In this document: in pieces, positions 20,448 to 30,265 of the stretch | How positions within the stretch are numbered: position 1 is the first letter of the stretch | Layout: every line of letters starts with the position of its first letter | Assembly: GCF_900101785.1 (NCBI RefSeq) | Contig: NZ_LT629688.1 | Coordinates: forward strand, 2,232,001-2,296,000 | Length of the DNA stretch: 64,000 bases | From: Auraticoccus monumenti | GTDB taxonomy: Bacteria > Actinomycetota > Actinomycetes > Propionibacteriales > Propionibacteriaceae | Reading direction: 5' to 3' | Program-made: the position numbers and the translations under genes | Notes under the pieces: model-generated | The model's input: the letters and a program-made list of their open reading frames with translations, nothing else | What the model was told of the DNA's origin: nothing | Database searches by the model: none

Positions 20448-21076
20448 GTGCTCCGACCGCGGGTCCCGGGCCGCTGGCCGAGGTCACCCGCTTCGTCGAG
20501 GTGATGACGCGGCTCCGCCGGGAGTGCCCGTGGGACGCCGAGCAGACCCACGAGAGCCTGGTCCGCTACCTGGTCGAGGAGACCTGCGAGGTGGTGGAGG
20601 CCATCGAGGACGGCTCCGACACCGACCTGCGTGAGGAGCTCGGCGACCTGCTGCTCCAGGTGGTCTTCCACGCCACCATCGCCGCCGAACGGGGCACCTT
20701 CACCCTCGACGACGTCGCCCGGGAGGTGGCCGACAAGCTGGTGGCCCGCCACCCCTACGTCTTCGCCGGCTCGGACCTGCCGCCTGACCTGGAGGGCAGC
20801 TGGGAGCAGCGGAAGCGGACCGAGAAGGGGCGGACGTCCGCCCTCGACGGCATCCCCGCCCGGCTCTCCGCGCTGACCCGCGGGCACAAGGTGGTGTCCC
20901 GCACCCGCTCCCACGGCGTCGACGTCGCCCTGCCCGCCGACCCGGTCACCGAGGACGAGCTGGGGGACGGGCTGCTGGCCCTGGTCGCCCGCGCCCAGGC
21001 GTCCGGCCTCGACGCCGAGCAGGTCCTGCGCGGCCGGCTCCGGGCCCTGGAGACCGAGGTCCGCACCACCGAGTGA
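20444..21076 (+). CDS. mazG: MazG nucleoside triphosphate pyrophosphohydrolase
   Basis: A 210-residue single-domain MazG. The all-alpha NTP-PPase signature is complete: RRECPWDAEQTHESLVRYLVEE, then the metal-binding EETCEVVEAIEDG and EELGDLLLQVVFHA, with KLVARHPYVFAG and the family-typical SWEQRKRTEKGR. It removes pyrophosphate from aberrant nucleoside triphosphates and can affect ppGpp levels. The start GTG 20444 overlaps the lipoprotein stop, so the two are coupled. E. coli MazG has two such domains; here there is one, which is normal for actinobacteria. Confidence 0.95.
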   Translation: MSAPTAGPGPLAEVTRFVEVMTRLRRECPWDAEQTHESLVRYLVEETCEVVEAIEDGSDTDLREELGDLLLQVVFHATIAAERGTFTLDDVAREVADKLVARHPYVFAGSDLPPDLEGSWEQRKRTEKGRTSALDGIPARLSALTRGHKVVSRTRSHGVDVALPADPVTEDELGDGLLALVARAQASGLDAEQVLRGRLRALETEVRTTE

Positions 21077-21450
21077 GCCGGCCCAGGCCCTCCTCGAGTC
21101 ACGTCCTCAGCGCGGCTCCTCGGCAGTCCCTCGCCACGTCGTGATGGGCGAGGCGGTTGGCTGGAGGATCTCTCCAGACGAGGACCGACGGGGGCGGTAC
21201 CGAGCTCGTGGGTCAGACCCCTCTCGTGCGCACGGCGTCTTCCGCAATGCCGGTTCACGAGCGGATCGGACCTGGATACGCGTCGGTGTGCCGCTGTGAC
21301 GGTATGGCGGAAGGGTGCCGCCGTACCTCCACCCCCATCCGACGTGCCCGCCGTCGCGGGGGCGACTCGCCGCGAGTGGTCCCACGGCGGAGGGTCGAGG
21401 CGACACCTCGAGGCAACTCGCCACTGGGCGTGGTGGCGTCCGTGACCCTT

Positions 21451-21471
21451 CAGGCGTCAGGCGTCAGGCGT
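21451..21471. repeat. Tandem heptamer CAGGCGT x3
   Basis: Three perfect head-to-tail copies of CAGGCGT, with a degenerate fourth. It lies in the gene-poor interval 21077-22288. The first part of that interval (21077-21450) shows no coding or RNA feature that I can support. Confidence 0.6.
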
Positions 21472-21613
21472 CAGGGGCTGGGCCCAAGCGCCCGACAAGC
21501 CGTCCACGAGCCTGATGGGCTCCCAGGTGCAGGTTCTGACGGGGGGTCAGGCGTCGAGGGGCTGGCACACGCCCCGGCGTCCGGCGTCGCGGTGGCTGGG
21601 GTAGAGGTCGGGG

Positions 21614-23646
<2,033 letters not shown>

Positions 23647-23657
23647 TCGCAGACCCG

Positions 23658-24308
23658 ATGGCCCAGCGACGCACCCCCCGCACCGGTCCGGCCCCGGGCC
23701 GGGGCTCCCGCTCGCCCAGCGCGAGCGGGACCCCCCGGACCCGGACCGCGGCCCGGACGCGCTCACGCACGTCCACCCGCGCGGCCACCCCGGCCGCGGT
23801 GCGGGGACCGTCGTCGCCGGCCAGCCCCGTGGAGCAGCCTCCCGTGGTCGTACCCCGCTTCGCCCGCTCGCTGGGGATCACCCGACGCGCGGTGGCGATG
23901 GTGGTGGTGCTGGCGGTGCTGGTCCTCTCCTACGCCTCCTCGCTGCGGATCTACCTCGACCAGCAGCGTGACGCCGCCGAGGCACGCGCCGAGATCGCCG
24001 TCACCGAGGCCCGGATCGCCGACCTGGAGGACCAGCTCGACCGCTGGGAGGACCCGGCCTTCGTCCGCGCCCAGGCGCGGGAGCGGCTCGGCTGGGTCGT
24101 GCCGGGGGAGACCGGCTACGTCGTGGTCGGGGCCGACGGCAAGCCCGTGGAGGGCGGCACCCGGATCGAGTCAGCGCGCCCCGACGGCGAGCAGCCCGCC
24201 GCCGACGCCTGGTGGGCGCGGATGGCCGGCAGCGTCGAGGCGGCCGACCACCCCGCCCCGCCGCCCAAGGAGGAGGCCACCGTGCCCGATCCCGACCAGC
24301 CCCGATGA
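23658..24308 (+). CDS. FtsB/DivIC-family septum formation protein
   Basis: A 216-residue bitopic membrane protein. A Pro/Arg/Ser/Thr-rich cytoplasmic tail (1-72) is followed by one transmembrane helix (about 77-95), a coiled coil (about 100-130, REIAVTEARIADLEDQLDRW-like heptads) and the family motif EDPAFVRAQARERLGWVVPGETGYVVV. This is the actinobacterial FtsB/DivIC subunit that works with FtsL and FtsQ at the division site. The basic, disordered N-terminal tail is long, which is common in this phylum. It starts 11 bp after eno and overlaps the DUF501 gene in ATGA. Confidence 0.9.
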   Translation: MAQRRTPRTGPAPGRGSRSPSASGTPRTRTAARTRSRTSTRAATPAAVRGPSSPASPVEQPPVVVPRFARSLGITRRAVAMVVVLAVLVLSYASSLRIYLDQQRDAAEARAEIAVTEARIADLEDQLDRWEDPAFVRAQARERLGWVVPGETGYVVVGADGKPVEGGTRIESARPDGEQPAADAWWARMAGSVEAADHPAPPPKEEATVPDPDQPR

Positions 24309-24877
24309 GCGGGGACGAGACCGCGGGCACCCGCACCACCGACCGGCTGGAGCCGATGGACGAGGCCGACCGCGCGGCCGTCGGGGCCCAGCTCGGACGT
24401 CCGCCGCGCGGCGTCGCCGGGGTGGCCTGGCGCTGCCCCTGCGGCAAGCCCGGGGTGGTGGCCACCGAGCCGCGCCTGCCCGACGGCACACCGTTCCCCA
24501 CCACCTACTACCTGACCTGCCCGCGCGCCACCGCCGAGTGCTCCCGGCACGAGTCCCGCGGCCTGATGGCGGAGATGACCGAGCGGCTGGGCATCGACGC
24601 CGAGCTCCGGGCGTCGCACACCCGGGCCCACGAGGCCTACCTCGCCGACCGGGCCCGGCTGGGTGAGGTCCCCGAGATCGCCGGGGTCAGCGCCGGGGGC
24701 ATGCCGGACCGGGTCAAGTGCCTGCACGTGCTGGTCGGTCACGCCCTGGCCGCGGGCCCCGGGGTCAGCGTGCTCGGGGACGAGGCCGTGGCCGCCGTCG
24801 GGGAGTTCTGGCACCGACCCTGCCTGACCGAGGACGCCGGCCCGACCGGCGCCGCCGACGCCGAGGAGCCCCGATGA
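24305..24877 (+). CDS. DUF501 domain protein
   Basis: A 190-residue protein. The DUF501 region opens DRAAVGAQLGRPPRGVAGVAWRCPCG and continues PFPTTYYLTCPRAT. Four Cys residues (CPCG, then CPRATAEC) look able to bind metal. Later GGMPDRVKCLHVLVGHALA is strongly conserved in the family. The function is unknown. The location between ftsB-like and ppx genes, with 4-bp overlaps on both sides, is conserved in actinobacteria and suggests a housekeeping role. Confidence 0.9.
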   Translation: MSGDETAGTRTTDRLEPMDEADRAAVGAQLGRPPRGVAGVAWRCPCGKPGVVATEPRLPDGTPFPTTYYLTCPRATAECSRHESRGLMAEMTERLGIDAELRASHTRAHEAYLADRARLGEVPEIAGVSAGGMPDRVKCLHVLVGHALAAGPGVSVLGDEAVAAVGEFWHRPCLTEDAGPTGAADAEEPR

Positions 24878-25812
24878 CCACCCACCGCCGTTTCGCCGCC
24901 GTGGACTGCGGCACCAACTCGATCCGCCTGCTGGTGGCCGACGACGACGGCCACGGCGGGCTCACCCAGGTCGACCGCCGGCTGGAGATGGTCCGCCTCG
25001 GCCAGGGCGTCGACGCCACCGGGCAGTTCCACCCCGACGCGCTGGCCCGCACCTTCGCCGCCTGCGACGACTACGCCGCCGTGCTGCGCGAGCTGGACGT
25101 CCCGGCCGCGCACGTCCGCTTCGTGGCCACCTCGGCCGCCCGCGACGCCGGCAACGCCGAGGAGTTCTTCACCGGCGTCCGCTCCCGGCTGGGCGTCGAG
25201 GCCGAGATCATCACCGGGTCGGAGGAGGCGGTGCTGTCCTTCGCCGGCGCGGTCGGCGGCATCGGCGAGCACGAGGAGCCGGTGCTGGTGGTCGACATCG
25301 GCGGGGGCTCCACCGAGCTGGTCCTCGGCGAGGGGGGACGGATCCTGGCCGCCACCTCCCTCGACATCGGGTCGGTCCGGCTGCGGGAGCGGCTGCTGCA
25401 CGGCGACCCGCCCAGCCAGGCCGAGATCCTCGCCACCCGCGAGCACGTGGACGCCCAGCTCGACGCCTCGGGCGTCCCGCTGGACCGCGCCCGCACCTGG
25501 GTCGGGGTGGCCGGCACCATGACCACGCTGTCGGCGGTGCAGCAGGGACTCCCGGTCTACGACCCGTCCAAGGTGCACGGCTCCACCATCGCCGTCGACG
25601 AGCTGTGCCTGCTGGCGGACTCGATCGTGCACCGGTCGGTGCGCCAGCTCCGCGACATCCCCTCCATGCACCCGATGCGGGCCGACGTCATCTCCGCCGG
25701 CGCGGTGATCGCCGAGCGCATCGCCCAGCGCGTCCAGGCCCCGGCGCTGACCGTCAGCGAGTCCGACATCCTCGACGGGATCGTGCTCGAGCTGGTCGGT
25801 CGCCCGGCCTGA
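24874..25812 (+). CDS. Ppx/GppA exopolyphosphatase-family protein
   Basis: A 312-residue member of the ASKHA fold Ppx/GppA family. The phosphate-binding loops are visible: AAVDCGTNSIRLLVAD (residues about 8-23), ATSAARDAGN, the catalytic-Glu region TGSEEAVLSFAGAV and VVDIGGGSTELVLG. It probably degrades polyphosphate or pppGpp in the cytoplasm. It is the short form, without the C-terminal HD-like domain of E. coli Ppx, as usual in actinobacterial Ppx1/2-type proteins. Its start overlaps the DUF501 stop in ATGA, and the tRNA gene follows. Confidence 0.93.
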   Translation: MTTHRRFAAVDCGTNSIRLLVADDDGHGGLTQVDRRLEMVRLGQGVDATGQFHPDALARTFAACDDYAAVLRELDVPAAHVRFVATSAARDAGNAEEFFTGVRSRLGVEAEIITGSEEAVLSFAGAVGGIGEHEEPVLVVDIGGGSTELVLGEGGRILAATSLDIGSVRLRERLLHGDPPSQAEILATREHVDAQLDASGVPLDRARTWVGVAGTMTTLSAVQQGLPVYDPSKVHGSTIAVDELCLLADSIVHRSVRQLRDIPSMHPMRADVISAGAVIAERIAQRVQAPALTVSESDILDGIVLELVGRPA

Positions 25813-25840
25813 GCCGGGCCAGCGGGCTGCGGGCAGCGGC

Positions 25841-25873
25841 CCGGTGGTCCTACGATCCCGGTGGTCCTACGAT
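25841..25873 (+). promoter_or_regulatory. Tandemly duplicated promoter before the tRNA
   Basis: A 16-base unit (CCGGTGGTCCTACGAT) occurs twice with a 17-base period. Each copy carries a TACGAT -10 hexamer (25851-25856 and 25868-25873). The second box lies nine bases before the tRNA, so its transcription start would fall at or near the mature 5' end. Confidence 0.55.
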
Positions 25874-25882
25874 GCAGCCCGG

Positions 25883-25955
25883 GCCCCCGTAGCCCAAGGG
25901 CAGAGGCAGGCGGCTTAAACCCGCTCAAGTGTGGGTTCGACTCCCACCGGGGGCA
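25883..25955 (+). tRNA. tRNA with UAA anticodon (nominal Leu), short variable loop
   Basis: A 73-nt cloverleaf. The acceptor GCCCCCG pairs perfectly with CGGGGGC and is followed by discriminator A. The D arm is closed by GCC/GGC with A14 and a GGG run; the anticodon stem GGCGG/CCGCT surrounds loop CTTAAAC with anticodon TAA at 25916-25918. The T arm is GTGGG/CCCAC with TTCGACT. CCA is not encoded. The anticodon would make it tRNA-Leu(UAA), but the variable loop is only five bases (CAAGT), whereas bacterial leucine tRNAs have a long variable arm. Its amino acid identity is therefore doubtful. Confidence 0.85.
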
Positions 25956-26045
25956 CTCGATGGACGGAGTTCGGGCCTCGTCGGCGTCCGTGCCCAGGTG
26001 ACCCAGCATCGTCCCGGGGCAGCTCGTGATGACGACCGGTGGTGC

Positions 26046-26969
26046 TCACTGCTCGAGGCGCGGGGTGGGGACACCGAGCCGGCGTGCTTCGCGCACGGTG
26101 TCCTCGAGGACGGCGCGCGCCTCTGCGGTGTGCGGATCCGTGTGTGCCTCGAGGCTTCGGCGGGCGATCGGGATCAGCGCCGTCGCCCATCCGGAGGCCG
26201 CTGCGACCAGGAGGGGCAGCCGGTACGGCAGCAGGGCGCCGCGGTGCTGGCGGAGGTCGACCCCCCGGGCCTCGAGAACGGGCAGCAGCTCGCGCGTGGT
26301 CAGGAACGCGTCCCGGAACGCTCGACGGTCTCCGATCATGTTCGCCAGCGACCCGCTCCGCGCTGCCTGGGCGAACATGCCGGCGTCGGCGAGGAAGTGC
26401 AGCCACAGCCACCCCCGCATGTCGTTCTCCCGGCGGACGGCGAGGCCTGCCTGCCGGAAGGCGGCGAGCACCTCCTGCTCCCGCCGCGGCGGCGAGGCGT
26501 CGCTCCTCCCGATGACGACGGACGGCAACATCGCGCCCCACAGCACGCCGTCCTCCCGGAACCCGCCGCCCCCTCCCGGGAACCCGAACACGAGCCGATC
26601 TGCCGGGAGCGGCTGGACCGCGGCGAGCGGTTCCTCCCAGAGGTTGCCGAACACCAGCACGGTCGCCGCGCCGAGCCGAGGAGCCAGGAACGCCGCTGCC
26701 TCTGCGAGGCGATGGTGCCCGACGCTGAGCACGATCAGGTCGAACCCGTGTCCCGGGTCGAGGGACTCCCGCGACGGAGCCCGGAACGACTCCCGGACCC
26801 TCCGGCCGAACGGTCCCCGGCGCCCGTCGACCCAGTCCAGCTGCACCTCGTCCCCGTACTCCGCGGCCCGACCCGGGCGCACGTAGAACTCGACGTCGTG
26901 TCCGGCGGCGCCGAGCACGCGCCCGTAGATCGTCGCGATGACCCCGCGACCGAACATCAGGATGCGCAT
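26046..26969 (-). CDS. Ketopantoate reductase-like (ApbA/PanE family) protein
   Basis: A 307-residue two-domain protein. The N-terminal Rossmann domain begins MRILMFGRGVIATIYGRVLGAAGHDVEFYVR, with GxGxxxxxxG in place of the usual GAGAIG. LIVLSVGHH and VLVFGNLWEE are the typical later strands. The C-terminal domain is helical (MRGWLWLHFLADAGMFAQAARSGSL). Related proteins include 2-dehydropantoate 2-reductase and many paralogues with unknown substrates. It has no pantothenate neighbours. It is divergent from a TetR gene with two dyads between, so it may be that repressor's target and act on a xenobiotic or other non-housekeeping substrate. Confidence 0.75.
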   Translation of the reverse strand: MRILMFGRGVIATIYGRVLGAAGHDVEFYVRPGRAAEYGDEVQLDWVDGRRGPFGRRVRESFRAPSRESLDPGHGFDLIVLSVGHHRLAEAAAFLAPRLGAATVLVFGNLWEEPLAAVQPLPADRLVFGFPGGGGGFREDGVLWGAMLPSVVIGRSDASPPRREQEVLAAFRQAGLAVRRENDMRGWLWLHFLADAGMFAQAARSGSLANMIGDRRAFRDAFLTTRELLPVLEARGVDLRQHRGALLPYRLPLLVAAASGWATALIPIARRSLEAHTDPHTAEARAVLEDTVREARRLGVPTPRLEQ

Positions 26970-26990
26970 GACGGGCTCCCTCGATAAGGT

Positions 26991-27030
26991 GGAGAATGTC
27001 TCCGTTTAGGACGATATGGAGATACCCTCC
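26991..27030. promoter_or_regulatory. Two dyads between ApbA-like and TetR genes
   Basis: GGAGA/TCTCC with a 3-base loop (26991-27003) and GGAG/CTCC with a 5-base loop (27018-27030) lie 27 bp apart centre to centre. The second is six to eighteen bases before the TetR ribosome site. Both share GGAGA half-sites, which fits two TetR dimer sites controlling the divergent genes. Confidence 0.5.
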
Positions 27031-27052
27031 ACTTGTCAAGGAAGGACTCGCC

Positions 27053-27601
27053 GTGACCGACGGACGGGCGCTGCGGGCGGATGCGCGCCGCAACAGGGAG
27101 GCCATCGTGGCGGCTGCGCGGGACGTGTTCGACAGGGACGAGCAGGTGCGCTTCGACGACTTCGCGGCGCGGGCCGGTGTGGGGGTGGGGACGCTCTACC
27201 GGCACTTCCCCACCCGGGAGGCGCTGGCTGCGGCCGTGTACGAGGGAGAGGTGGCCGCGCTGCTCGACGAGGCCGGGGACCCGACCCGGTCGGCCGGCGA
27301 GAACCTCGTCGCCTTCCTCCGCGGCTTCGTCGAGCACGTGGTGGCGCACGCCGGCCTGGCACGCACGCTCGCAGCCGTCGTCGACCCGGCGGTGCAGGTC
27401 GCCGGCGGGAGCGAGCTCGAGCGCACGGTCGCCGACCTCCTGGCCAGGGGGGCCGCCGACGGCGACATCCGCGATGACGCGACCGTGGGGGCGGTGATGA
27501 TCGTGCTCCACGGCATCGGGTCCGCGATCGAGCGACCGCTGTGGGCATCGGAGTCGCGAGCGGCTGTGGAGCTGCTGCTCGCCGGACTGAGAGCAGCCTG
27601 A
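27053..27601 (+). CDS. TetR-family transcriptional regulator
   Basis: A 182-residue TetR protein. The HTH is of the common type: RRNREAIVAAARDVFDRDEQVRFDDFAARAGVGVGTLYRHFPTREALAAAVY. The C-terminal domain matches TetR_C proteins with a HVVAHAGLARTLAAVVD helix pair. GTG 27053 is chosen over the upstream ATG at 26996 because AAGGA lies nine bases before it and it puts the HTH at the normal distance from the N-terminus. Divergent from the ApbA-like gene, with paired dyads between them, it probably represses that gene and itself. Confidence 0.85.
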   Translation: MTDGRALRADARRNREAIVAAARDVFDRDEQVRFDDFAARAGVGVGTLYRHFPTREALAAAVYEGEVAALLDEAGDPTRSAGENLVAFLRGFVEHVVAHAGLARTLAAVVDPAVQVAGGSELERTVADLLARGAADGDIRDDATVGAVMIVLHGIGSAIERPLWASESRAAVELLLAGLRAA

Positions 27602-27665
27602 CCTCTCTCGTCAGGGCTCCGTCGAGGGGCCGGGGCTGTGCCCCTACCTGGCTAGACTCCCCGCC

Positions 27666-28508
27666 ATGGCCCCGACGTCCTCGCCCGGACCGCACGCCCC
27701 GACCCGACGTCGTTCCCCGCTGAGGACCGTGCTGCTGGTGCTCGCCGGTCTGGTCGCGCTGGTGCTGGTCGCGGTGCTCGCGCTGGTGGGCTACGTCGCC
27801 CTCCGCCCGCTGAAGCCGGCCGACTACAGCCTGGCCAACAACGAGGTCGGGTACCTCGGGCAGCAGATCGACTTCGTCGGGCAGTCCGTCGCGAAGGCCA
27901 CCACCGACCTCGGCTCGGGGGACCAGGCCGTGATCGAGGCCTCCGCCCAGGCCGTCCGCGACCAGGTGGGGGTGGCCGCCGACCAGGCCGCGGCGCTCAG
28001 CGACCTGCGCGCCGTGGACGACCCCGAGGTCGCGACCCAGGTCGGGGCGGTTCAGCAGGGTGTCACCGACATGCAGACCTACCTGCGGGGGTTCGCCGAC
28101 GCGATGCTGCCCACCGCCGAGACCATCGCCGCCTGCGACACCTGGGCCGAGGACGAGGACACCGCGGTCGACTCCGGCGCCACCCGGGCCGAGGTCGAGG
28201 CCGCCGCCGAGCCCTGCCGCCAGATGGCCGGGGCGCTGCAGCAGCAGGGTGGTGGTGCCTGGTCCCAGCTGGCCGGGGCCCAGCTGGCCCGGGTGGACGG
28301 GGTGCTGGCCGTCTTCGAGCTGGTCGAGAGCGACCCCGACGACTTCGAGGCCCACTACGCGGCCGAGGCGGCGGCCCGCGAGGACTACCAGGCCGCGGTG
28401 GGGGAGGCCGACGCCGCCCTGGCCCAGGAGCTCGAGGCCGTCGGCTCGGCCGTCACCGACCCGCTCAACTCCCTCGGCCGGTACACCCAGGAGAGGGCGG
28501 GCGGCTGA
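27666..28508 (+). CDS. Membrane-anchored coiled-coil protein, unknown function
   Basis: A 280-residue protein. A short basic N-terminus (PTRRRSPLR) precedes a single transmembrane segment (about residues 20-47, TVLLVLAGLVALVLVAVLALVGYVA). The rest is extracytoplasmic, acidic and Ala/Gln-rich, with long helices (VADQAAALSDLRAVDDPEVATQVGAVQQ-type heptads). Two Cys residues in the middle (ACDTWAEDEDT and EPCRQMAG) could form a disulfide. I know no family for it. ATG 27666 has TAGACT seven bases upstream (27653-27658), a leaderless start. It precedes the Bax-inhibitor-like gene by about 60 bp. Confidence 0.65.
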   Translation: MAPTSSPGPHAPTRRRSPLRTVLLVLAGLVALVLVAVLALVGYVALRPLKPADYSLANNEVGYLGQQIDFVGQSVAKATTDLGSGDQAVIEASAQAVRDQVGVAADQAAALSDLRAVDDPEVATQVGAVQQGVTDMQTYLRGFADAMLPTAETIAACDTWAEDEDTAVDSGATRAEVEAAAEPCRQMAGALQQQGGGAWSQLAGAQLARVDGVLAVFELVESDPDDFEAHYAAEAAAREDYQAAVGEADAALAQELEAVGSAVTDPLNSLGRYTQERAGG

Positions 28509-28569
28509 TCCCACCGGTTCTGGTGCGGCCCTCTACCATTGGGGTAGCAGTTCACTCACAGGAGGACTC

Positions 28570-29418
28570 ATGTTCCGCAGCACCAACCCCGTCCTGACCA
28601 AGGACGCGGCCTTCGCGCCGGCCCAGCCGCAGGGCGGGTACGGCCAGTACTCCCCCTACCCGCAGCAGCAGCGGTCCGGCGGCCCGCAGGACCCGCGCCA
28701 GGGCTACGGGGCCGGCCCCGTCGACTCCGGCCCGCGGATGACCATGGAGGACGTGATCACCAAGACCTCGGTGATCATGGGTCTGATGATCCTGGTCGCC
28801 GCGGCCTCGTGGTCGGCCATCAGCTTCGGCATCCTCCCCCAGGAGGTCATGTTCCCGATGCTGGTCGTCGGTGGGCTCGGCACGTTCGTGTTCTCGATCG
28901 TGGTCGCCTTCCGCGCCCGGGTCACCCCGGTGATGGCGGTGGTCTTCAGCATCCTCGAGGGCATGTTCGTCGGCATGATCAGCCTCTTCTTCGAGTCGCT
29001 GTACGACGGCATCGTCGTCCAGGCGGTGCTCGGCACGCTGATCGTGGCCGCGGTGATGCTGGCGGCCTACCGCTTCAAGGTGATCCGGGTGACCCCGATG
29101 TTCACCAAGATCCTGTTCATCTCCACCATCTCCTTCGCCCTGGCCATGCTGGTCAACTTCGGCCTCAGCTTCGTCGGCATCGACCTCGGCCTGCGTGACG
29201 GCGGCACCGGTCCGGTCAGCCTGCTGGCCATCGGCGTCTCCATCCTGGGTGTCGTGCTGGCCTCGCTGAACCTGGTGCTCGACTTCGACCTGATCGACCG
29301 CGGTGTCCGCAACGGCGCCCCGGCCCGGCAGTCCTGGCTGGCCGCCTTCGGTCTGGTCGTCACCATGGTGTGGCTCTACACCGAGATCCTGCGGATCCTG
29401 TCCTACTTCCGTCGCTGA
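28570..29418 (+). CDS. Bax inhibitor-1/YccA-family membrane protein
   Basis: A 282-residue protein. A Gln/Gly/Tyr/Pro-rich cytoplasmic N-terminus (1-60) is followed by seven hydrophobic helices. Conserved stretches include VVFSILEGMFVGMISLFFE, VMLAAYRFKVIRVTP and the terminal LVLDFDLIDRGV, whose Asp residues match the pH-sensing pair of BI-1 calcium-leak channels. It is likely an inner-membrane ion or stress-related channel. ATG 28570 has GGAGG five bases upstream (28561-28565) and TACCAT at 28534-28539 as the -10. A strong hairpin at 29428-29463 ends the transcript. Confidence 0.9.
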   Translation: MFRSTNPVLTKDAAFAPAQPQGGYGQYSPYPQQQRSGGPQDPRQGYGAGPVDSGPRMTMEDVITKTSVIMGLMILVAAASWSAISFGILPQEVMFPMLVVGGLGTFVFSIVVAFRARVTPVMAVVFSILEGMFVGMISLFFESLYDGIVVQAVLGTLIVAAVMLAAYRFKVIRVTPMFTKILFISTISFALAMLVNFGLSFVGIDLGLRDGGTGPVSLLAIGVSILGVVLASLNLVLDFDLIDRGVRNGAPARQSWLAAFGLVVTMVWLYTEILRILSYFRR

Positions 29419-29427
29419 TCCACGGCT

Positions 29428-29463
29428 CGCGGGCCCGTCACCCTCCGGGGTGGCGGGCCCGCG
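29428..29463. terminator. Bidirectional terminator hairpin
   Basis: CGCGGGCCCG (29428-29437) pairs perfectly with CGGGCCCGCG (29454-29463), and an inner CACC/GGTG extends the stem. It lies between the convergent Bax-inhibitor-like and NUDIX genes. No U tract follows, which is usual for terminators in high-GC actinobacteria. Confidence 0.7.
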
Positions 29464-29475
29464 GTGCGTCCGGGC

Positions 29476-30201
29476 TCAGGAGTCGGTGCGGCAGTGCGCG
29501 TCGAGGGCCAGCCCGCTGACGCAGCTCTCCAGGTGGCGGTGCAGCAGCGCGCGCGCCCCACGGGTCCAGGACACGGTGTGCCAGTCCTCCAGCGGCACCC
29601 ACCGGGCCGCGGAGGTGGTCCCGCCGACGTCGTGCACCACGGCGGTGCCGGGGTCGGGGCACCGGGCGGCGTAGATCAGCCGCACCGCGTGGAAGTCCTC
29701 CAGCACGCCGTTGGGGGCGTGCCCCACCCAGTGGTCGGACTGGACGTCGATCAGCACCGGGGACTCCAGCCGTTGCCCGGCCTCCTCCCACGCCTCCCGG
29801 ACCACGGTGTCGGCGGGGTCCTCACCGGGCTCGATGCCACCGCCGGGCAGCCCCCACTGGCCCGGGACGCCGGTCTTGCCGGAGAACTCCGTGGCCAGGA
29901 CGGCGGAGTCGCACAGCGCGATGGCGTAGGCGGCGGGCCGCTGACGCACCTGGGCGTCGCGGACCGCGTGCGGGCGCAGCCGCTGCTGGGCCGGGTGCGG
30001 CTCGTCCTCGAGCGGGGTCACCAGCAGGGTGAGCTCCAGACCGTCCTCGCGCTGGGTGGCGCAGAGGGCGCGCTGGACCGACCAGCCACGGGCCATCGCC
30101 CCGTGACGCGGGTCCTCGCCGTGCCCCAGACGGTGGCGGTACACGACATCCAGGGTGGCCACGGAGCGTCCCACGATGTCCATCCAGCCATCTTGCCTCA
30201 C
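29476..30201 (-). CDS. NUDIX hydrolase
   Basis: A 241-residue protein with a complete NUDIX box, GLPGGGIEPGEDPADTVVREAWEEAG, near the middle (about residues 117-142), preceded by the substrate-positioning strand. It hydrolyses a nucleoside diphosphate linked to another moiety; the substrate cannot be fixed. The first 90 residues are extra and less conserved, as in NUDIX proteins with an added N-terminal domain. GTG 30201 lies close after GAGGAG; ATG 30183 is an alternative. It is divergent from the nitrilase gene at 30266. Confidence 0.85.
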   Translation of the reverse strand: MRQDGWMDIVGRSVATLDVVYRHRLGHGEDPRHGAMARGWSVQRALCATQREDGLELTLLVTPLEDEPHPAQQRLRPHAVRDAQVRQRPAAYAIALCDSAVLATEFSGKTGVPGQWGLPGGGIEPGEDPADTVVREAWEEAGQRLESPVLIDVQSDHWVGHAPNGVLEDFHAVRLIYAARCPDPGTAVVHDVGGTTSAARWVPLEDWHTVSWTRGARALLHRHLESCVSGLALDAHCRTDS

Positions 30202-30265
30202 TCCTCACAACGCACCGGCGGAGGCGGCCGCGCGCCACGCGGGTGCCCCGGCCTACAGTGGGATC

